A stretch of DNA of 64,000 nt from Croceimicrobium sp963977415 (GTDB taxonomy: Bacteria; Bacteroidota; Bacteroidia; Flavobacteriales; Schleiferiaceae): positions 47,076-111,075 of the forward strand of contig CAXBOS010000014.1 in assembly GCA_963977415.1 (NCBI GenBank), written 5' to 3'. Below, piece by piece: positions 53,371 through 61,821 of this stretch; within the stretch, counting starts at the first letter, position 1; each line of letters opens with the position of its first letter. Both the position numbers and the translations under genes were made by a program. The notes under the pieces were generated by a model. That model saw only the letters and a list, made by a program, of their open reading frames with translations, was not told the origin of the DNA and ran no database searches.

Positions 53371-53371
53371 A

Positions 53372-53986
53372 TTATTTTATTACTCTAAAAGTTAAGTTAA
53401 TCCTTTCGCTTACAGGCTTTTTTGTTTTTGGTATTTGATGTTGCCAAAAGTGTTGAAGCTCACCCAACATTATAAGAAGGCTGCCGTGGGATAATTGAAT
53501 AGATAGTTTTTCTTTAGTGTGAATATGTCTCAGTTGAAATTCTCGTGTAGCTCCAAAATTCACCGATGCTATAATTGGGTTTTTCCCAAGTTCCTTTTCT
53601 GCATCTGTGTGCCAAGAAATTGAATCATTTCCGTTTCGATAACGATTTAGTAAAACGCTATTAAATGAAACATCCGCTTTGGTTTCAACCTTACTTTTAA
53701 TTTCGAGTAATTCTTTATTCCATTGTTTTGGTTTCAAAGTAATTCCCGAAAACGAGTATGGTTTATCATTATCTCCATACCAAGCTGTTAATCTTGGAAA
53801 AAGTAGTTCCTTCCCATACATATTCATTTTTTCTTGTTTCCAATCAATTGTATTTAGAAGCGTTTGAAAATAGTTATCACTCGTAGATTTGTCAAAAAAA
53901 TTACTGATATGAAGATACTCACCGTTTTGGATTTGTTTCCTTACAGCGTTAGTCTTTGATGAGTTAAATAAGTCCAATTGTTCCAT
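53372..53986 (-). CDS. AlkB-family 2-oxoglutarate/Fe(II) dioxygenase
   Basis: A 204-aa dioxygenase of the ALKBH2/3-like branch, which removes alkyl groups from DNA or RNA bases by oxidation. The iron ligands are His126 and Asp128 in SISWHTDAEKELG and His183 in WQHQIPK. The 2-oxoglutarate arginines are in RINLTFR (195-201). LLFPRLTAWYGD, YSFSGI and LLNRYRNG are the usual substrate-site motifs. First gene of the cassette operon, with a leader of about 160 bases holding hairpin H2. No ada or alkA is nearby. Confidence 0.93.
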   Translation of the reverse strand: MEQLDLFNSSKTNAVRKQIQNGEYLHISNFFDKSTSDNYFQTLLNTIDWKQEKMNMYGKELLFPRLTAWYGDNDKPYSFSGITLKPKQWNKELLEIKSKVETKADVSFNSVLLNRYRNGNDSISWHTDAEKELGKNPIIASVNFGATREFQLRHIHTKEKLSIQLSHGSLLIMLGELQHFWQHQIPKTKKPVSERINLTFRVIK

Positions 53987-54017
53987 TTTCGAATTTACGG
54001 CTTTTTGTGTTGGGAAA

Positions 54018-54080
54018 ATTCAGGCTCTTTTGCTTGCGAAGCGGTCGACTGTGCGTTGGGGCAAGCAAATGTGCCTGAAT
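54018..54080. repeat. Hairpin H2 upstream of alkB-like gene
   Basis: ATTCAGGCTCTTTTGCTTGC (54018-54037) pairs with GCAAGCAAATGTGCCTGAAT (54061-54080), 17 of 20 positions. It has the same order of arm features (CTCTTTTGC ... GCAA.TGTG) as hairpin H1 at the other end of the cassette. The surrounding gap 53987-54324 has no gene. Confidence 0.6.
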
Positions 54081-54141
54081 GTGCGGTTGGCTTTCTATTT
54101 CTGTCGTTCATTTTGTTCACTTTCGTTGTCTTTTTACACTG

Positions 54142-54153
54142 AGCGATAACATC
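54142..54153 (-). repeat. Cassette boundary core D
   Basis: AGCGATAACATC is the exact reverse complement of GATGTTATCGCT at 48835-48846. It marks the start of the large cassette when read on the minus strand. No palindromic partner is seen to its right before the metalloprotease gene, so the neighbouring site is missing, decayed or an attI-like end. Confidence 0.55.
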
Positions 54154-54324
54154 TTTTACCCGTCATTTTTATACGTTTACCCCTTCTATCACCGCGAATA
54201 AACCCAATTATCTCGCCCTCAGCAGAAACCTATCTGCCCAGCATTCCAAAACTATGGCATAGAATTACACAAAAGGTTTAACCCCGTTTTAATTGAGCCT
54301 AATAGTTCCCGCTTTATGCACCTT

Positions 54325-55632
54325 TCAAAGCTTCGTCAAACGAAAAGTTTCGTAGTGATTTTGTGAACTAAGCCTAATCCAATAGCTTCCTTGCGGCAGA
54401 TAAGAAAGGTCTAAATTAAAACTTCGCTCTGCAGGATAGAGCCTTATAAATTTGAGAGAACGCCCATTGGCTTCCAAGACTTCTAAGCGCAACTCTTCTG
54501 CAACATTTGCCTCTTTTAATTTGATTTGTACTGCCTCATTGGCTGGGTTAGGAAAGAAATCGGCTATCGCACTCTCCTGCTCATTCAAAGCCATTTTATT
54601 GTAATTCCTAGGCCAAACCTTTTCTCTGCGGAAAGGCCCAAAATTAGGGTCGCAGATTATTTCCGCTGCTTTTAGATTTTGAGCAGAAATTAGGGGACTT
54701 AAATACTGATTACAGGTTGCTACCATTCTTGCTGTTTGCTGCGGACTGAAGCTTTGCCGACAATAATCGCCCTTGTAATCCATGTGATTGTCGCGGGTGG
54801 TAGGGTAATTATTTTTAAGCCCAAGGCATTCATCGCTCGTGCTATGAGCGCAATTCGTACTCATGGCCGAAGTGGCATAGGGCGGTGTGTCTTGAATTCT
54901 ATCGCCTTGGCCTTGACAATAAGCTTCGAAGACATGAGCTAAACCCAGATAATGACCGACTTCGTGCACCAATACATCACCGTCATTGAGCATACCTGGT
55001 TCTGTGTGCAGGTGCTGATGGATTAAAACAAGGTGCTGATAGCGACTACTATAGTTTTGCCAACCGTGAATATCTGTTGCATAGCTGGCGGCATTGCCGT
55101 GTTGCGCTGCTTCCGCTATTACTACAATTAAATATTTCTGATGATCAAGACCCGTCATCTGTTGAATGTACTGATCGTTTAGAAAGAGATTAGCGGTAGG
55201 ATCGCGATCGATATAAAAGATGCCCATCTTCTTTGTTTGTCCTAATGCATCACGCTCTTGTGAAAGCACTACTTGTTCTACAGTGGCTATATCTGTGGCT
55301 TGAGGAATAGGCAAGGGTAAATTCGCATCTGCGGAAGCAATACAAAAGCGGATACTTTGCTTAGCATTATTGGCCTGCACTTGTTCAAACTCACGGTTTA
55401 ACCATTTGAGCTGATACTGCAAATCTTCTACCGAATAGTCGATTTGAATTTTAGGATCGGGATCATTGTCAAAAATGTAAAATACCACCGGAATGACGAT
55501 ATCTTCAACCAAATTCTTGGATTGAATGAAGGGTTGATGAGCATAGCTACTGGTGGTCGTTCCACACCATTGCGCCCCTAAAGAGAGGCTGAAAAAGCAT
55601 ATTAATATTAACGACCCAAGCTTATACCTCAT
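54325..55632 (-). CDS. M43 (pappalysin/cytophagalysin) metalloprotease with T9SS tail
   Basis: A 435-aa secreted zinc protease (signal residues 1-21). The metzincin site HEVGHYLGLAH has ligands His223, His227 and His233 with Glu224, followed by the Met-turn in NHMDYKGD near residue 287. A CxxxC-rich loop (YCQGQGDRIQDTPPY) is typical of M43B. The C-terminal 75 residues (DFFPNPANEAVQI, DLSYLPQGSYWIRL) are a T9SS type A sorting domain. Likely an extracellular protease for nutrient or surface processing. Stands alone. Confidence 0.93.
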   Translation of the reverse strand: MRYKLGSLILICFFSLSLGAQWCGTTTSSYAHQPFIQSKNLVEDIVIPVVFYIFDNDPDPKIQIDYSVEDLQYQLKWLNREFEQVQANNAKQSIRFCIASADANLPLPIPQATDIATVEQVVLSQERDALGQTKKMGIFYIDRDPTANLFLNDQYIQQMTGLDHQKYLIVVIAEAAQHGNAASYATDIHGWQNYSSRYQHLVLIHQHLHTEPGMLNDGDVLVHEVGHYLGLAHVFEAYCQGQGDRIQDTPPYATSAMSTNCAHSTSDECLGLKNNYPTTRDNHMDYKGDYCRQSFSPQQTARMVATCNQYLSPLISAQNLKAAEIICDPNFGPFRREKVWPRNYNKMALNEQESAIADFFPNPANEAVQIKLKEANVAEELRLEVLEANGRSLKFIRLYPAERSFNLDLSYLPQGSYWIRLSSQNHYETFRLTKL

Positions 55633-55728
55633 TCTTAATGATGTGTTCTAAATATAGGGCTCAAGATAACAATTTGATGCAAAATACTGCCGCAAACTTT
55701 TTGTTTCTGAACCACACTCCATATATCC

Positions 55729-56265
55729 TCAGGTTCTTAAGTCTTGCTTTAACCAATCACCTTTTTCTAATTCATATCTCCTATCGATGCAGTTGTCTTG
55801 TTCATTAAAGAACTCTTTGACTGGCTTCATAAACTTATTTAAGATTTTTACTGAGGCAAGATTAGCGATATTAACATGAGCGCTTAGTTCATCTACCTTG
55901 AGTACATTGAAATAAAAGTCCAGCATTCCTCTGCTTAACTCTGTTCCGTAACCTTTGCCCCAATAATCCGTTCGAAAGCGATAACCCAATTCTGGCGTGC
56001 CGTTTTCCTCCCTTATAAACATAGCCAAGCCAATCATTTCTGGCTTTCCTTTTTCAAAGACAGCAGCATCACATTTTACCGTTTTTAAATCCTTTAGGTC
56101 TAAATAAAGACTGTGCTTAAATCTATCCGTTATTTGATTTTCAGTAAATGGTTTTTGTGGAATATCTGCTAATACTTTAGGATCGGTAAATAGTTCCGCA
56201 AAGTAGGTCTTATCCATTGGCTCCAAACGCCTAATGGTTAATCTCTGGGTTTCAAAGAAGATCAT
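55729..56265 (-). CDS. GNAT N-acetyltransferase, RimJ/RimL type
   Basis: A 178-aa acetyltransferase. It begins with the ETQRLTIRRLEPMD pattern of the RimJ-like GNAT_3 group. The acetyl-CoA loop region is YRFRTDYWGKGYGTELSRGML (near 92-112), then NIANLASVKILNKF. The substrate may be an N-terminal or small-molecule amine. The following gap to 56511 (about 245 bases) has no gene I can see. Confidence 0.88.
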   Translation of the reverse strand: MIFFETQRLTIRRLEPMDKTYFAELFTDPKVLADIPQKPFTENQITDRFKHSLYLDLKDLKTVKCDAAVFEKGKPEMIGLAMFIREENGTPELGYRFRTDYWGKGYGTELSRGMLDFYFNVLKVDELSAHVNIANLASVKILNKFMKPVKEFFNEQDNCIDRRYELEKGDWLKQDLRT

Positions 56266-56511
56266 TGAGGGAGGCTTATGTCTCGTTAAATAGTCTTAAT
56301 TATTTCTCTGAAGTATGAATATACGCTATCCGGTGTTTATTATCCGTTGTTACTGTGCGAAGTTTTTACTTTAGGTATATAGCGCCATGCGATGTCGAAA
56401 GTGGCTCTTTGTGAAACGGCATTATTAGCATAGACAAAATGAAATTATGATTATGAAAACTTGCATTGATATTTATATAACACTCTAATAACGAGAGTTC
56501 TACTCTACAAG

Positions 56512-57330
56512 CTACAAATTAGCAAAATAAATTCCTTCATGATTCATGAAGCTACTATCCTCGCGATTTAAATCTAATCTTTCGCCCCTAAAGTTGCTGG
56601 CGGTCAGTCCCAGTTCTTGATAAATACAGACGGTGGCGGCAAAATCCCAAATACTGCCTCCCCCTTCTTCTTTTTTGGGGAGCTTAAGATAACAAGCGGG
56701 ACCATTGTCAACCACAGAGATTGCATTTAAAACGGCTCCCGCACCAGTTATTTCGCGGCGCTCCAGTAGTCCTAGTTCCTTTTGTTTGGCGCTAATTAGT
56801 GTCTCGATTCGTTCGGCTTGCCTTGTTTCATTTAAAGGCTTATCGCCTACTAAAGTAAAATAGCCTTGCGGAGATTTTAATTCCCAAGGAACTTGGTTTT
56901 TAAAGGCGCCCTTTCCTTTTATGGCATGGTAAAGCGTAGCTGTACTGGGATCGTAAACTACGCCAATATAGGGAGTGCCATCGCGGGAAACGAGCGCTAT
57001 CGAGACCGAAAAACCTGGTCTTTTTTGGATGAAAGCGAGGGTGCCATCCATGGGATCTATGCACCAGAAAAAGTCTTTTATAAAACGACTGCCATCATCG
57101 GGGCGCTCTTCCGAGAGAAGGGCGAGATCGTATTCGCTGCAGCTTGGCGCAAGATGCGCAATAATGGCTGCTTCGCAAGCTCTATCTACCACAGTCACTA
57201 CCTGAGAAGCTTGACTGTTGCCTACTGCTTTTCGCTCTACCGTAACCTCTTCATTAAGATAATCTTCAATGATTTTCCCAGCGGTTAATGCGGCTTCCCT
57301 GGCGAGCTGACCTAGTTTCTCGAAATCCAT
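56512..57330 (-). CDS. 3'(2'),5'-bisphosphate nucleotidase CysQ-like / inositol-phosphatase family
   Basis: A 272-aa Mg-dependent phosphatase of the IMPase superfamily. Metal ligands are in SEERPDDG (Glu75), the DPMDGT motif (Asp92, Asp95) and SIWDFAATV (Asp near 229). CysQ hydrolyses PAP from sulfate assimilation; related enzymes use inositol phosphates or fructose bisphosphate, and the sequence alone does not decide. It begins two bases after the kinase-like gene, so the two are co-transcribed. Confidence 0.85.
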   Translation of the reverse strand: MDFEKLGQLAREAALTAGKIIEDYLNEEVTVERKAVGNSQASQVVTVVDRACEAAIIAHLAPSCSEYDLALLSEERPDDGSRFIKDFFWCIDPMDGTLAFIQKRPGFSVSIALVSRDGTPYIGVVYDPSTATLYHAIKGKGAFKNQVPWELKSPQGYFTLVGDKPLNETRQAERIETLISAKQKELGLLERREITGAGAVLNAISVVDNGPACYLKLPKKEEGGGSIWDFAATVCIYQELGLTASNFRGERLDLNREDSSFMNHEGIYFANL

Positions 57331-57332
57331 CT

Positions 57333-58280
57333 TTAGAGGTTTTTAATCACTTCAGCTGTAAGGCGCTCGCTGTAACTGTTAATCTTCCAGTGGCCCGGAC
57401 TCCAGCCTTTTAAAAAGCGGTGAAAGTCGGCCCAAGCCAGGCGATATAAAGAACGCCATTCTTTTTCCAAATCTTGATTATTTGCAGGCAGCGCCCTTTG
57501 TAGTTTTTCGAAATAGCTGTCTAAAATTTTGCCTTCCAATCGTTCGCATTCCTTTTCGTTTAGACAGCTACCAATAAAATACGCGACATCCTTCATACCA
57601 CAACCGCCGCCTACGTATTGGAAATCTAAGCCCGAGACTGCCCCATCTTGCGCAAAGCAAAAATTAGCCAACTTAGCATCACCATGGACGAAGGTTTTAA
57701 ATTGGCAAGAATTCAGTTTTTCATCAATGGCCAGAGCGGCTTCTTTGAGTCTTTGATCGGACAAAGCCGCTAGTTCCTGAGGACGAGTTTCTAAATGCCA
57801 ATAAGTTCCCACTTTCCAAAGGCCTGTGGGTTCTTGTCCGAGATAACTCGCGTGAAATTTCGCTAGCCATGCTAATACGGCCTCTATTTCGTGCCATTGC
57901 AGCGATGATTTGCGCAGGGGAAAACCCGACGCATCCAGATCTTCTAGCACCATTAGCACCTCATCATCTTGTCTTTCGAAAGCATAACAATGCGGCAATC
58001 GAGCCTGGCTATATTTACTGTATTCTTGATACCAAGTCGTTTCCACTTGATAGGATTTTAGCTTCCGCTGATGCCCTAAATCACTATTCCAACCACGAGG
58101 GTGATTTTTAATGGTAGGCCAATGTACGTGCTTTATGACGGCGCTTTGCGCAGATGCGTTCTCTAAATGCACCCGTATAATTTTCCCATATCCGCTCCAT
58201 AAGTCTTGAATTACGCCAGTTTCGGTGTAAGAAGTTGCACCGGTGCTCTGCAGGATAAGGGACTGGAAATTTTCGTGCAT
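57333..58280 (-). CDS. Aminoglycoside-phosphotransferase-like small-molecule kinase
   Basis: A 315-aa member of the APH/choline-kinase/ecdysteroid-kinase-like fold. The catalytic loop is FVHGDAKLANFCF, and the metal Asp is in VSGLDFQYVGGGCGMKDVAYF near 230. The N-lobe has IKHVHWP with a Lys and MVLEDLDASGFP at the hinge. The substrate is unknown. ATG 58280 (MHENFQSLIL) is preferred to TTG 58304, which overlaps the promoter-like box. It is paired with the phosphatase gene; a kinase-phosphatase pair on the same metabolite is possible but not shown. Confidence 0.8.
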   Translation of the reverse strand: MHENFQSLILQSTGATSYTETGVIQDLWSGYGKIIRVHLENASAQSAVIKHVHWPTIKNHPRGWNSDLGHQRKLKSYQVETTWYQEYSKYSQARLPHCYAFERQDDEVLMVLEDLDASGFPLRKSSLQWHEIEAVLAWLAKFHASYLGQEPTGLWKVGTYWHLETRPQELAALSDQRLKEAALAIDEKLNSCQFKTFVHGDAKLANFCFAQDGAVSGLDFQYVGGGCGMKDVAYFIGSCLNEKECERLEGKILDSYFEKLQRALPANNQDLEKEWRSLYRLAWADFHRFLKGWSPGHWKINSYSERLTAEVIKNL

Positions 58281-58301
58281 GAGGAGATTTAGGAGTTGAC
58301 C

Positions 58302-58309
58302 CAAAACTA
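58302..58309 (-). promoter_or_regulatory. Promoter -7 box for kinase-phosphatase operon
   Basis: The minus strand reads TAGTTTTG, matching TAnnTTTG, 22 bases before ATG 58280. Confidence 0.5.
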
Positions 58310-58365
58310 ATTAATCGAAAGCTGTGAGAACAGTTTAGGAATAGTTTGTTTGAGTGTTGGTGTTT

Positions 58366-58983
58366 TTAAATTTCAAGTCCTTTAGACCTAAAACCTTGCG
58401 TCTTCAACAATCTTTCCTTCACAGTCTTCATCCATTCATCTTTAAGAATGCTCAAGACGATACTGTCTCTGCGCTCACCATTGGGTCGGTAGCTATTACT
58501 TCTTAAAACACCCTCTACCTTGCAACCAATACTCTTCATGGCGTAAATGCTTTTCTGATTTTCATTATCGGCTCTAAATTCCACCCGCTCCATATTGAGC
58601 ACTTCAAAAGCAAATTCTAATAGTAAATATTTACAATTCTTATTTAAGCCTGTTCCCTGGAAGTCTTTTCCATACCAGGTGAAACCGAGTTGAAGAGCAG
58701 CATTCTCGATATTGATATCATAAAAACGGGTGCTGCCTGCATACTGATTGCTTTGCTTGTCAAATACCGTAAAAGCATAGCTATGCTTGTTTTTTCTTCC
58801 GTCTATGGCCTTATCAATATAAATTTTCATTCTTTCCGCCGAATTTGCCTGAATTAAGGAGTAGGTCCACAATTCAGGTTCGGTAATGGCAAAATGTACC
58901 AAGTTGGCGAGATCGCTAGATTGGAGCGGACTGAGTCTCACTCTATCGTTTTCTAGTATATAGTCTTTCGTGAAATCGAGCAT
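58366..58983 (-). CDS. GNAT N-acetyltransferase, RimJ/RimL type
   Basis: A 205-aa acetyltransferase with ILENDRVRLSPLQSSDL at the start, TWYGKDFQGTGLNKNCKYLLL at the CoA site and VEFRADNENQKSIYAMKSIG near 155, as in the GNAT family that acetylates ribosomal or small targets. ATG 58983 (MLDFTKDYIL) fits the family; the frame continues 33 codons upstream to 59082 with unlike sequence, which I left out. It shares strand and direction with the nitrilase fusion upstream. Confidence 0.82.
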   Translation of the reverse strand: MLDFTKDYILENDRVRLSPLQSSDLANLVHFAITEPELWTYSLIQANSAERMKIYIDKAIDGRKNKHSYAFTVFDKQSNQYAGSTRFYDINIENAALQLGFTWYGKDFQGTGLNKNCKYLLLEFAFEVLNMERVEFRADNENQKSIYAMKSIGCKVEGVLRSNSYRPNGERRDSIVLSILKDEWMKTVKERLLKTQGFRSKGLEI

Positions 58984-59111
58984 TTTACTCTTCTTAATGA
59001 TATTAACATTTTTAAATGGCTTCAAAACTGAGAGTAATTCTAAAACTCCCTCGAATTGACTGGCATTCCTCCCGTTGGCCATTATAGTTTTATAGACAGG
59101 CTAGGCAGGAG

Positions 59112-60335
59112 CTATACTTCCTTTTCCATGCAGAAAAATACAAATTCTCGCTTTGGAAATGTCACCTCACCACGCACATGATAATTTCTTTTTTTATAGA
59201 ATTCAATTACTCTCCTATTCACACTATAAGCATCTAACCTAATGGAGCGGTAATTATTGTTTTCTGCCAAATTCTCCGCAAAGAGCATGAGTTCTTGTGC
59301 ATAGCCCTTTCTTTGATGTTTCGGGTTAATTACCAGTCTATGAATAACTAAAACTTTGCTGTCGTCAAATTTCCAGTCAATACTGCCATAGGCCTTTTCT
59401 TGTTCTTCACTAATATTTATGGCACCAATAATTTCTGTCCCATTCTGCAATTTAAATAATACTCCCTTCTTTAAATCACTTTCTAAGATTGCCCTAGTAG
59501 GATAAGTATCCACCCATTGAAAAATCCCATTTCTTTCCAATTCCTTCTTTGCGTTCAGGTAAATTTGAAACAGTTCCTCCAAATCAGATAATTGCGCTTT
59601 TACAATTAAGGGCTGATCTACTTCAGTTAAGTTCGTGTCGGAACTATAGACTAGCAGCCCTTGATCTTCTTTAGTAAGTTGTGCCAGTAATTCTCCTTTT
59701 TCATTCCAAACAGAATTAAGGCCATTACTGATAAAATCATCGCTAGGTCCCACCGCATTTGACATAAGAACGGGAATCTGAAACTCTTTGGCCATGGAAG
59801 GGAAATGAGAAAATGCTATGGCTAGGCCCCTATTTGGTTTTGAAACACTGGCAATAAAAATGTCTGCATTATTTTCTACTGCTTGAATAAAATGCTCTCG
59901 TTGTAGGGTTTCATAACAAATTCCAAGAGCTACTTTCTTCTCTCTAATCTCTAAAAAAGGCTGTTTATCGCTGCTCGTGAAATAAGGAATTTCATCAGAA
60001 TGTAGTAGATGCTTGCCATAAACTATGCGTTTTTTAAATGGCTGAAAAATGAGCATGCTAATATTTATTCCCTTTTCAGCTTTAGTGGGCATCCCAACTC
60101 CAATGGCAATTTGGTGTTTATCCGAAATAGCTTGAAAGGGCTTGAAAACTGGATCATCGAGATCTGCTGCAAGTTCCGACGCTAATTGCGGCTCGTAATT
60201 GGTAATTGATAGTTCTGGAAAGATTATTAAGTCGGAATTTAAAATGATGGCGCGACGAATTAAGGCCAAATGGTTTTCAATATTGACTTGCACCTTTCCT
60301 TTCTCAGACTTCGTTTGCGCTAAGCAGATTCTCAT
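59112..60335 (-). CDS. Nitrilase-family amidase fused to GNAT acetyltransferase
   Basis: A 407-aa two-domain protein. Residues 1-250 are a carbon-nitrogen hydrolase with the Glu-Lys-Cys triad: Glu41 in IIFPELSITNYE, Lys108 in VYGKHLL, Cys140 in ALGICYE. Residues about 255-407 are a GNAT domain (VIHRLVINPKHQRKGYAQELM, SIRLDAYSVNRRVIEFYKKRNYH). The pairing suggests consecutive amide hydrolysis and N-acylation, but the substrate is unknown. ATG 60335 gives MRICLAQ; the TTG at 60356 is less likely. Confidence 0.85.
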   Translation of the reverse strand: MRICLAQTKSEKGKVQVNIENHLALIRRAIILNSDLIIFPELSITNYEPQLASELAADLDDPVFKPFQAISDKHQIAIGVGMPTKAEKGINISMLIFQPFKKRIVYGKHLLHSDEIPYFTSSDKQPFLEIREKKVALGICYETLQREHFIQAVENNADIFIASVSKPNRGLAIAFSHFPSMAKEFQIPVLMSNAVGPSDDFISNGLNSVWNEKGELLAQLTKEDQGLLVYSSDTNLTEVDQPLIVKAQLSDLEELFQIYLNAKKELERNGIFQWVDTYPTRAILESDLKKGVLFKLQNGTEIIGAINISEEQEKAYGSIDWKFDDSKVLVIHRLVINPKHQRKGYAQELMLFAENLAENNNYRSIRLDAYSVNRRVIEFYKKRNYHVRGEVTFPKREFVFFCMEKEV

Positions 60336-60409
60336 AATATTTACTTTAAATCCCAACCCAGGTAAGGAGATTTTTTGTCTACAATTTAACAGCAGTAAAC
60401 ACCACGCAT

Positions 60410-61180
60410 TTAGATGTTTCCGCGCTGTGAAAAGAAGTTTTCAATTTCCACTTTTTTTAATAGCTTATCGGTATACCCTTGTATTTCTTCGCTTGAAAGG
60501 GCAGGCGAATCAATTTGCATGGATCGCAAAGAACCATCCTTTTGTGGGGCAATTAAAATTGTCCGACCCTTAGTGAGATCAAACATACGCATGTTAACTA
60601 TTGCATAAGAATTTTGACTGGCCGTAATAAAAGCAACATAATCAATCTTATTATTTTGAGTTTTAAAAAAGCCTTCTCCAATATAGTCGGGATGGTTTCG
60701 GGAAACGAGTTGCTTCTGCAGATGCGAATAATTAAGCGTGTCCACGAAATCCGTAAGGACAATTATTTGAAAAAAAACACGATCCTCTTTGATGCCCACG
60801 AAGCCCCTTGCGGCATCACTAGCTTTTACATAGAAGGAATTATATAAAATCGTTTTCTCCCCTATCTTATGTTCGTCGCCATCGCCATTTGTACCAAACA
60901 TGCCGATACCTCCAAAGCTTCCTTTGCCGATTAAATCATAGTTTGGACATGGAAAAACACCTACTTCCACGGGGACATCTGTTTGAAATAGAGACCTTGC
61001 TTCTAAATCCCCCTTAAACATATCCCAATCCCATTTTACTGAATCATTGCGGTCTTTTAAAAATTGTGTTTCTTTTTCTAAGGTCCAAAATTCCTTTTCG
61101 ACTTCTGAATCGGGTATTTCATTTTGATGGCATCCAAATAAAGAAAGAAAAGGGATTATTAAGAATATTGGACCTTTCAT
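60410..61180 (-). CDS. Lipoprotein of unknown function
   Basis: A 256-aa predicted lipoprotein: MKGPIFLIIPFLSLFGC with lipobox LFGC (Cys17). The mature part contains a GKGSFGGIGMFGTNGDGDEH glycine-rich loop and alternating strands; no family is recognised. An ATG at 61198 would add six residues before the signal. It is neighboured by another lipoprotein gene but separated from it by about 120 bases. Confidence 0.65.
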   Translation of the reverse strand: MKGPIFLIIPFLSLFGCHQNEIPDSEVEKEFWTLEKETQFLKDRNDSVKWDWDMFKGDLEARSLFQTDVPVEVGVFPCPNYDLIGKGSFGGIGMFGTNGDGDEHKIGEKTILYNSFYVKASDAARGFVGIKEDRVFFQIIVLTDFVDTLNYSHLQKQLVSRNHPDYIGEGFFKTQNNKIDYVAFITASQNSYAIVNMRMFDLTKGRTILIAPQKDGSLRSMQIDSPALSSEEIQGYTDKLLKKVEIENFFSQRGNI

Positions 61181-61316
61181 TTGAAAGTTATTTAACATGA
61201 GTTGGAATTAAATGATCAGCTTCCCGTAACCCTCTTGTAGCAAGTCTAGAGCTGGCTTTGTGGGCTTTTTTTTGCTATTCTGCAGATAAGTTCTAGGAAG
61301 AATCCAGCTTTCAAAC

Positions 61317-61748
61317 CTACCATTCTCGCGTAGCTATCAGCTCTTCCACATCAGCTTCAAAACCATAGGCCTTCGCAATAAATTCAAAGTCCATTGCCAA
61401 ACATTCCCGCGCCGCTGTCTCTATTTCACTGTCATTTTCGAAAAACTCGTCTTCTAAATGATTAATACTATTCGTCGCAACGTGACTTAATTGATATAGA
61501 TCTTTGAGATGGCTAGGCTTTTGGTTTTCTATTTGCTGACAGAGATTTAAAAGAATGAACTTGCACTTATCCACTAAAAACTTGGGGAAGTAAGAGTCTT
61601 GATACATACAATCTAAAAATTGATAGTCTTTAACTTGAGCGTTAGTTAAATCTTTTTGCTCAATCATTTTAGTTTGGGAGTTCTGAGGCTCCGCGAAATT
61701 GCATGAAATTAAAGTTAAGAATAGAAGGGAATAAATTAGAGTACGCAT
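61317..61748 (-). CDS. Small lipoprotein of unknown function
   Basis: A 143-aa predicted lipoprotein with signal MRTLIYSLLFLTLISC (lipobox LISC, Cys16), then a helical, acidic body (SINHLEDEFFENDSEIE). No family is recognised. Confidence 0.6.
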   Translation of the reverse strand: MRTLIYSLLFLTLISCNFAEPQNSQTKMIEQKDLTNAQVKDYQFLDCMYQDSYFPKFLVDKCKFILLNLCQQIENQKPSHLKDLYQLSHVATNSINHLEDEFFENDSEIETAARECLAMDFEFIAKAYGFEADVEELIATREW

Positions 61749-61821
61749 GCTTTAGTTTTTTGTAGTATGGTCTTCGCTATGCTCGAACAGCCATTGCACC
61801 ATCACTCTTAGGTGGCAATAT

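Larger units (their letters stand above)
47398..54153 (-). mobile_element. Integron-like gene cassette array without integrase (CALIN-like)
   Basis: Three consecutive units are each bounded by a GTT-core and its exact reverse complement: GTTGTAATTC/GAATTACAAC (47438-47992), GTTAGCGGTT/AACCGCTAAC (48045-48717) and GTTATCGCT/AGCGATAAC (48838-54150). Palindromic arms separate the R''-like AAC and R'-like GTT cores at junctions B and C, and a hairpin lies at A. Read on the minus strand, each unit starts with GTT, carries genes in sense and ends with AAC plus palindrome, as integron cassettes do. No integrase gene is present in the window. Cassette contents: SRPBCC-like, DUF998, and a four-gene operon. 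Confidence 0.65.

Noticed and set aside
47398..54153. Insertion sequence or transposon explaining the inverted ends
   Set aside because: No transposase frame lies inside, and each unit has a different end sequence, which fits cassettes better than one transposon.
58984..59082. 33-codon upstream extension of the GNAT gene
   Set aside because: Sequence unlike the family start; ATG 58983 gives the normal N-terminus.
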